Both the position numbers and the translations under genes were made by a program. A stretch of 64,000 nt of DNA from JABMQW01 sp964439935. GTDB taxonomy: Bacteria > Fidelibacterota > Marinisomatia > Marinisomatales > TCS56. The stretch lies in assembly GCA_964439935.1 (NCBI GenBank), contig CAYTPW010000001.1, forward strand, positions 310,001 to 374,000, in the 5' to 3' direction. Every line of letters starts with the position of its first letter. The first letter of the stretch is position 1. Of the stretch, positions 62,984-64,000 are shown piece by piece. The notes beneath the pieces were generated by a model. It was not told where the DNA came from and did not search any database. It saw only the letters and a program-made list of their open reading frames with translations.

Positions 62984-63292
62984 ATGGACGATAAAAAAAA
63001 GACCCAGCAAATTAATATAGAATTAGATCAGCAAATAAGCAGTGGTGAATATGCCAATTTTGTCGTCGTGACCCACTCACCAGCAGAATTTGTATTAGAC
63101 TTCACCAGGATTCTGCCGGGTGTGTCTAAGGCAAAAGTACACTCGCGAATTATTATGGCTCCCCCGCATGCCAAAGCATATTTGCTGGCCTTGCAGGACA
63201 ATATCAAGAAATTTGAAGAAAAATACGGTGAAATTAAAAGTCCTGGCACACCCTTTGGCGTCAAGCCACCGGAAAATGTTTTACCCAATTAA
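62984..63292 (+). CDS. DUF3467 family protein
   Basis: A 102-residue protein of the DUF3467 family: INIELDQQISSGEYANFVVVTHSPAEFVLDF and AKVHSRIIMAPPHAKAYLLAL are the conserved core. The function is not known. It ends in a 4-base overlap with the convergent PAP2 gene. Confidence 0.9.
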   Translation: MDDKKKTQQINIELDQQISSGEYANFVVVTHSPAEFVLDFTRILPGVSKAKVHSRIIMAPPHAKAYLLALQDNIKKFEEKYGEIKSPGTPFGVKPPENVLPN

Positions 63293-63897
63293 TCGTATTT
63301 GATTTCCTGAGTTAGCTCATCTGCATACCAGACCCAGGTATGCCCCCGCTTTAATTCACGCATTTTTACTATTACCCAGAGTGTTAGAATTATCCAGGCA
63401 ACCGCATATCCGTATAGCGCACCGCATATAACATCGCCCGGATAATGAACCCCTACATACACTCGACTGAAAGCAACAGTACTCGCTAAAATAAACAGCC
63501 AGATTCGCCAGCGATCGTAGAAATAGCCCATTACTGTTGCCAGGGCAAACATGTTAGCAGCATGGTTGGAAACAAATCCAAATTTACCACCGCGGTCCAC
63601 CAATAAATTTATCAATTCTGGTATTGCCCGGCTGGGGCGCAAGCGTCCAATAAGGGGTTTGATCACCTGGGCTGCAAATACATCGGTGATGATTATCGAT
63701 ACTAAGAGAATCACGCCTGCAATACGTCCCCGTTTACCACCTTTTATCATCATTAGCAGCCATACTAACACCAGCGGAATGATCCACAGATCCTGGTTTG
63801 TTATCACCGGCATAAACCAGTCGAAAAAGGGATTGCTGAGTGTTTGATTCAAGAAAATCAGAACCTGGCGGTCTAGCCTGTCAAACCATTCAATCAT
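63289..63897 (-). CDS. PAP2 family phosphatase
   Basis: A 202-residue integral membrane phosphatase with all three PAP2 motifs: KPLIGRLRPS (K-x6-RP), SNHAAN (variant of PSGH) and SRVYVGVHYPGDV (SRxxxxxHxxxD). It probably dephosphorylates undecaprenyl pyrophosphate or phosphatidic acid in the inner membrane. There are six hydrophobic spans. Confidence 0.93.
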   Translation of the reverse strand: MIEWFDRLDRQVLIFLNQTLSNPFFDWFMPVITNQDLWIIPLVLVWLLMMIKGGKRGRIAGVILLVSIIITDVFAAQVIKPLIGRLRPSRAIPELINLLVDRGGKFGFVSNHAANMFALATVMGYFYDRWRIWLFILASTVAFSRVYVGVHYPGDVICGALYGYAVAWIILTLWVIVKMRELKRGHTWVWYADELTQEIKYD

Positions 63898-63954
63898 GGA
63901 ATAAATATAAGCAGAATATTATTGATTGGCATTGATTTAATCAGGAGACAGGCC

Positions 63955-64000
63955 GTGAAGCCAAGACTTAATAATAGTTTATGTAAAATTAAAAAAGTTT
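63955..64000 (+). CDS. Possible start of a gene that runs off the window
   Basis: A GTG at 63955 preceded by AGGAG at 7-8 bases, followed by an open frame of 15 codons to the edge of the window. There is too little sequence to name it. Confidence 0.3.
   Translation, partial: MKPRLNNSLCKIKKV

Noticed and set aside
1..64000. tRNA or rRNA genes
   Set aside because: I looked in the gaps for T-loop (GGTTCGA-like) and acceptor-stem patterns and saw none; the few GGTTCGA-like strings are inside coding regions.

Overview
The window looks like a chromosomal segment of a Gram-negative bacterium of the FCB superphylum. The best guess is the Marinimicrobia (SAR406)/Calditrichota/Ignavibacteria neighbourhood. 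Two secreted proteins end in a type IX secretion (Por) C-terminal domain with the QN(F/Y)PNPFNP signature. There is a TonB receptor with a carboxypeptidase-regulatory N-domain, an alternative GlmU of the Bacteroidota type, a GTP-dependent PEP carboxykinase and FAD-dependent ThyX. The taxon is inferred from these family signatures only; there is no rRNA, and I saw no tRNA or CRISPR array. Coding density is high, on both strands.

Layout. (1) 0-7.3 kb: two coupled T9SS-secreted proteins sharing a repeated module. (2) 7.4-10.4 kb: SagB-type oxidoreductase, HU/IHF protein, small membrane protein, flavin reductase and Tag glycosylase. (3) 10.6-14.4 kb: TonB receptor plus lipoprotein, ended by a strong terminator. 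(4) 14.4-17.2 kb: a redox set of membrane 4Fe-4S protein, Crp/Fnr regulator, CxxC thioredoxin-fold protein and DoxX, with CRP-like palindromes. (5) 17.3-20.5 kb: an SppA protease fused to an outer-membrane-type N-domain, and ElbB. (6) 20.5-25.9 kb, minus strand: ECF sigma factor, HEAT-repeat anti-sigma candidate and three beta-repeat envelope proteins, all overlapping or nearly so. (7) 26.1-30.7 kb, minus strand: PEP carboxykinase, then rng-rplU-rpmA. (8) 31.1-33.7 kb: CysQ-like phosphatase, ThyX, RadC. (9) 33.7-42.1 kb, minus strand: a 2564-residue Ig-repeat surface protein and a small beta-barrel protein. (10) 42.4-53.2 kb: fused CitD-CitE, CitF, an HD-like protein, aconitase, isocitrate/isopropylmalate dehydrogenase, MmgE/PrpD, a cation efflux protein and a class V aminotransferase. 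(11) 53.3-60.7 kb, minus strand: CoaX, BirA, membrane PAP2-like protein, LysM lipoprotein, methylmalonyl-CoA mutase large subunit, TerB-DnaJ protein, biotin carrier and biotin carboxylase. (12) 60.7-63.9 kb: envelope and sugar-nucleotide genes, a DUF3467 protein and a PAP2 phosphatase.

How the parts fit. Region 10 links citrate cleavage or synthesis to isocitrate and 2-oxoglutarate. It has no citrate carrier and no CitC/CitG/CitX maturation genes, so it probably acts on internal citrate or a methylated analogue. Region 11 supplies half of a propionyl-CoA to succinyl-CoA route, and PEP carboxykinase in region 7 connects C4 acids to PEP. Region 6 reads as a self-contained envelope-sensing sigma regulon and is, with region 10, the strongest candidate for an undescribed system. 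Degenerate copies of a short dispersed repeat, and a remnant of a GxxExxY gene, sit in the gaps of region 10 and suggest that the cluster was assembled by recombination.
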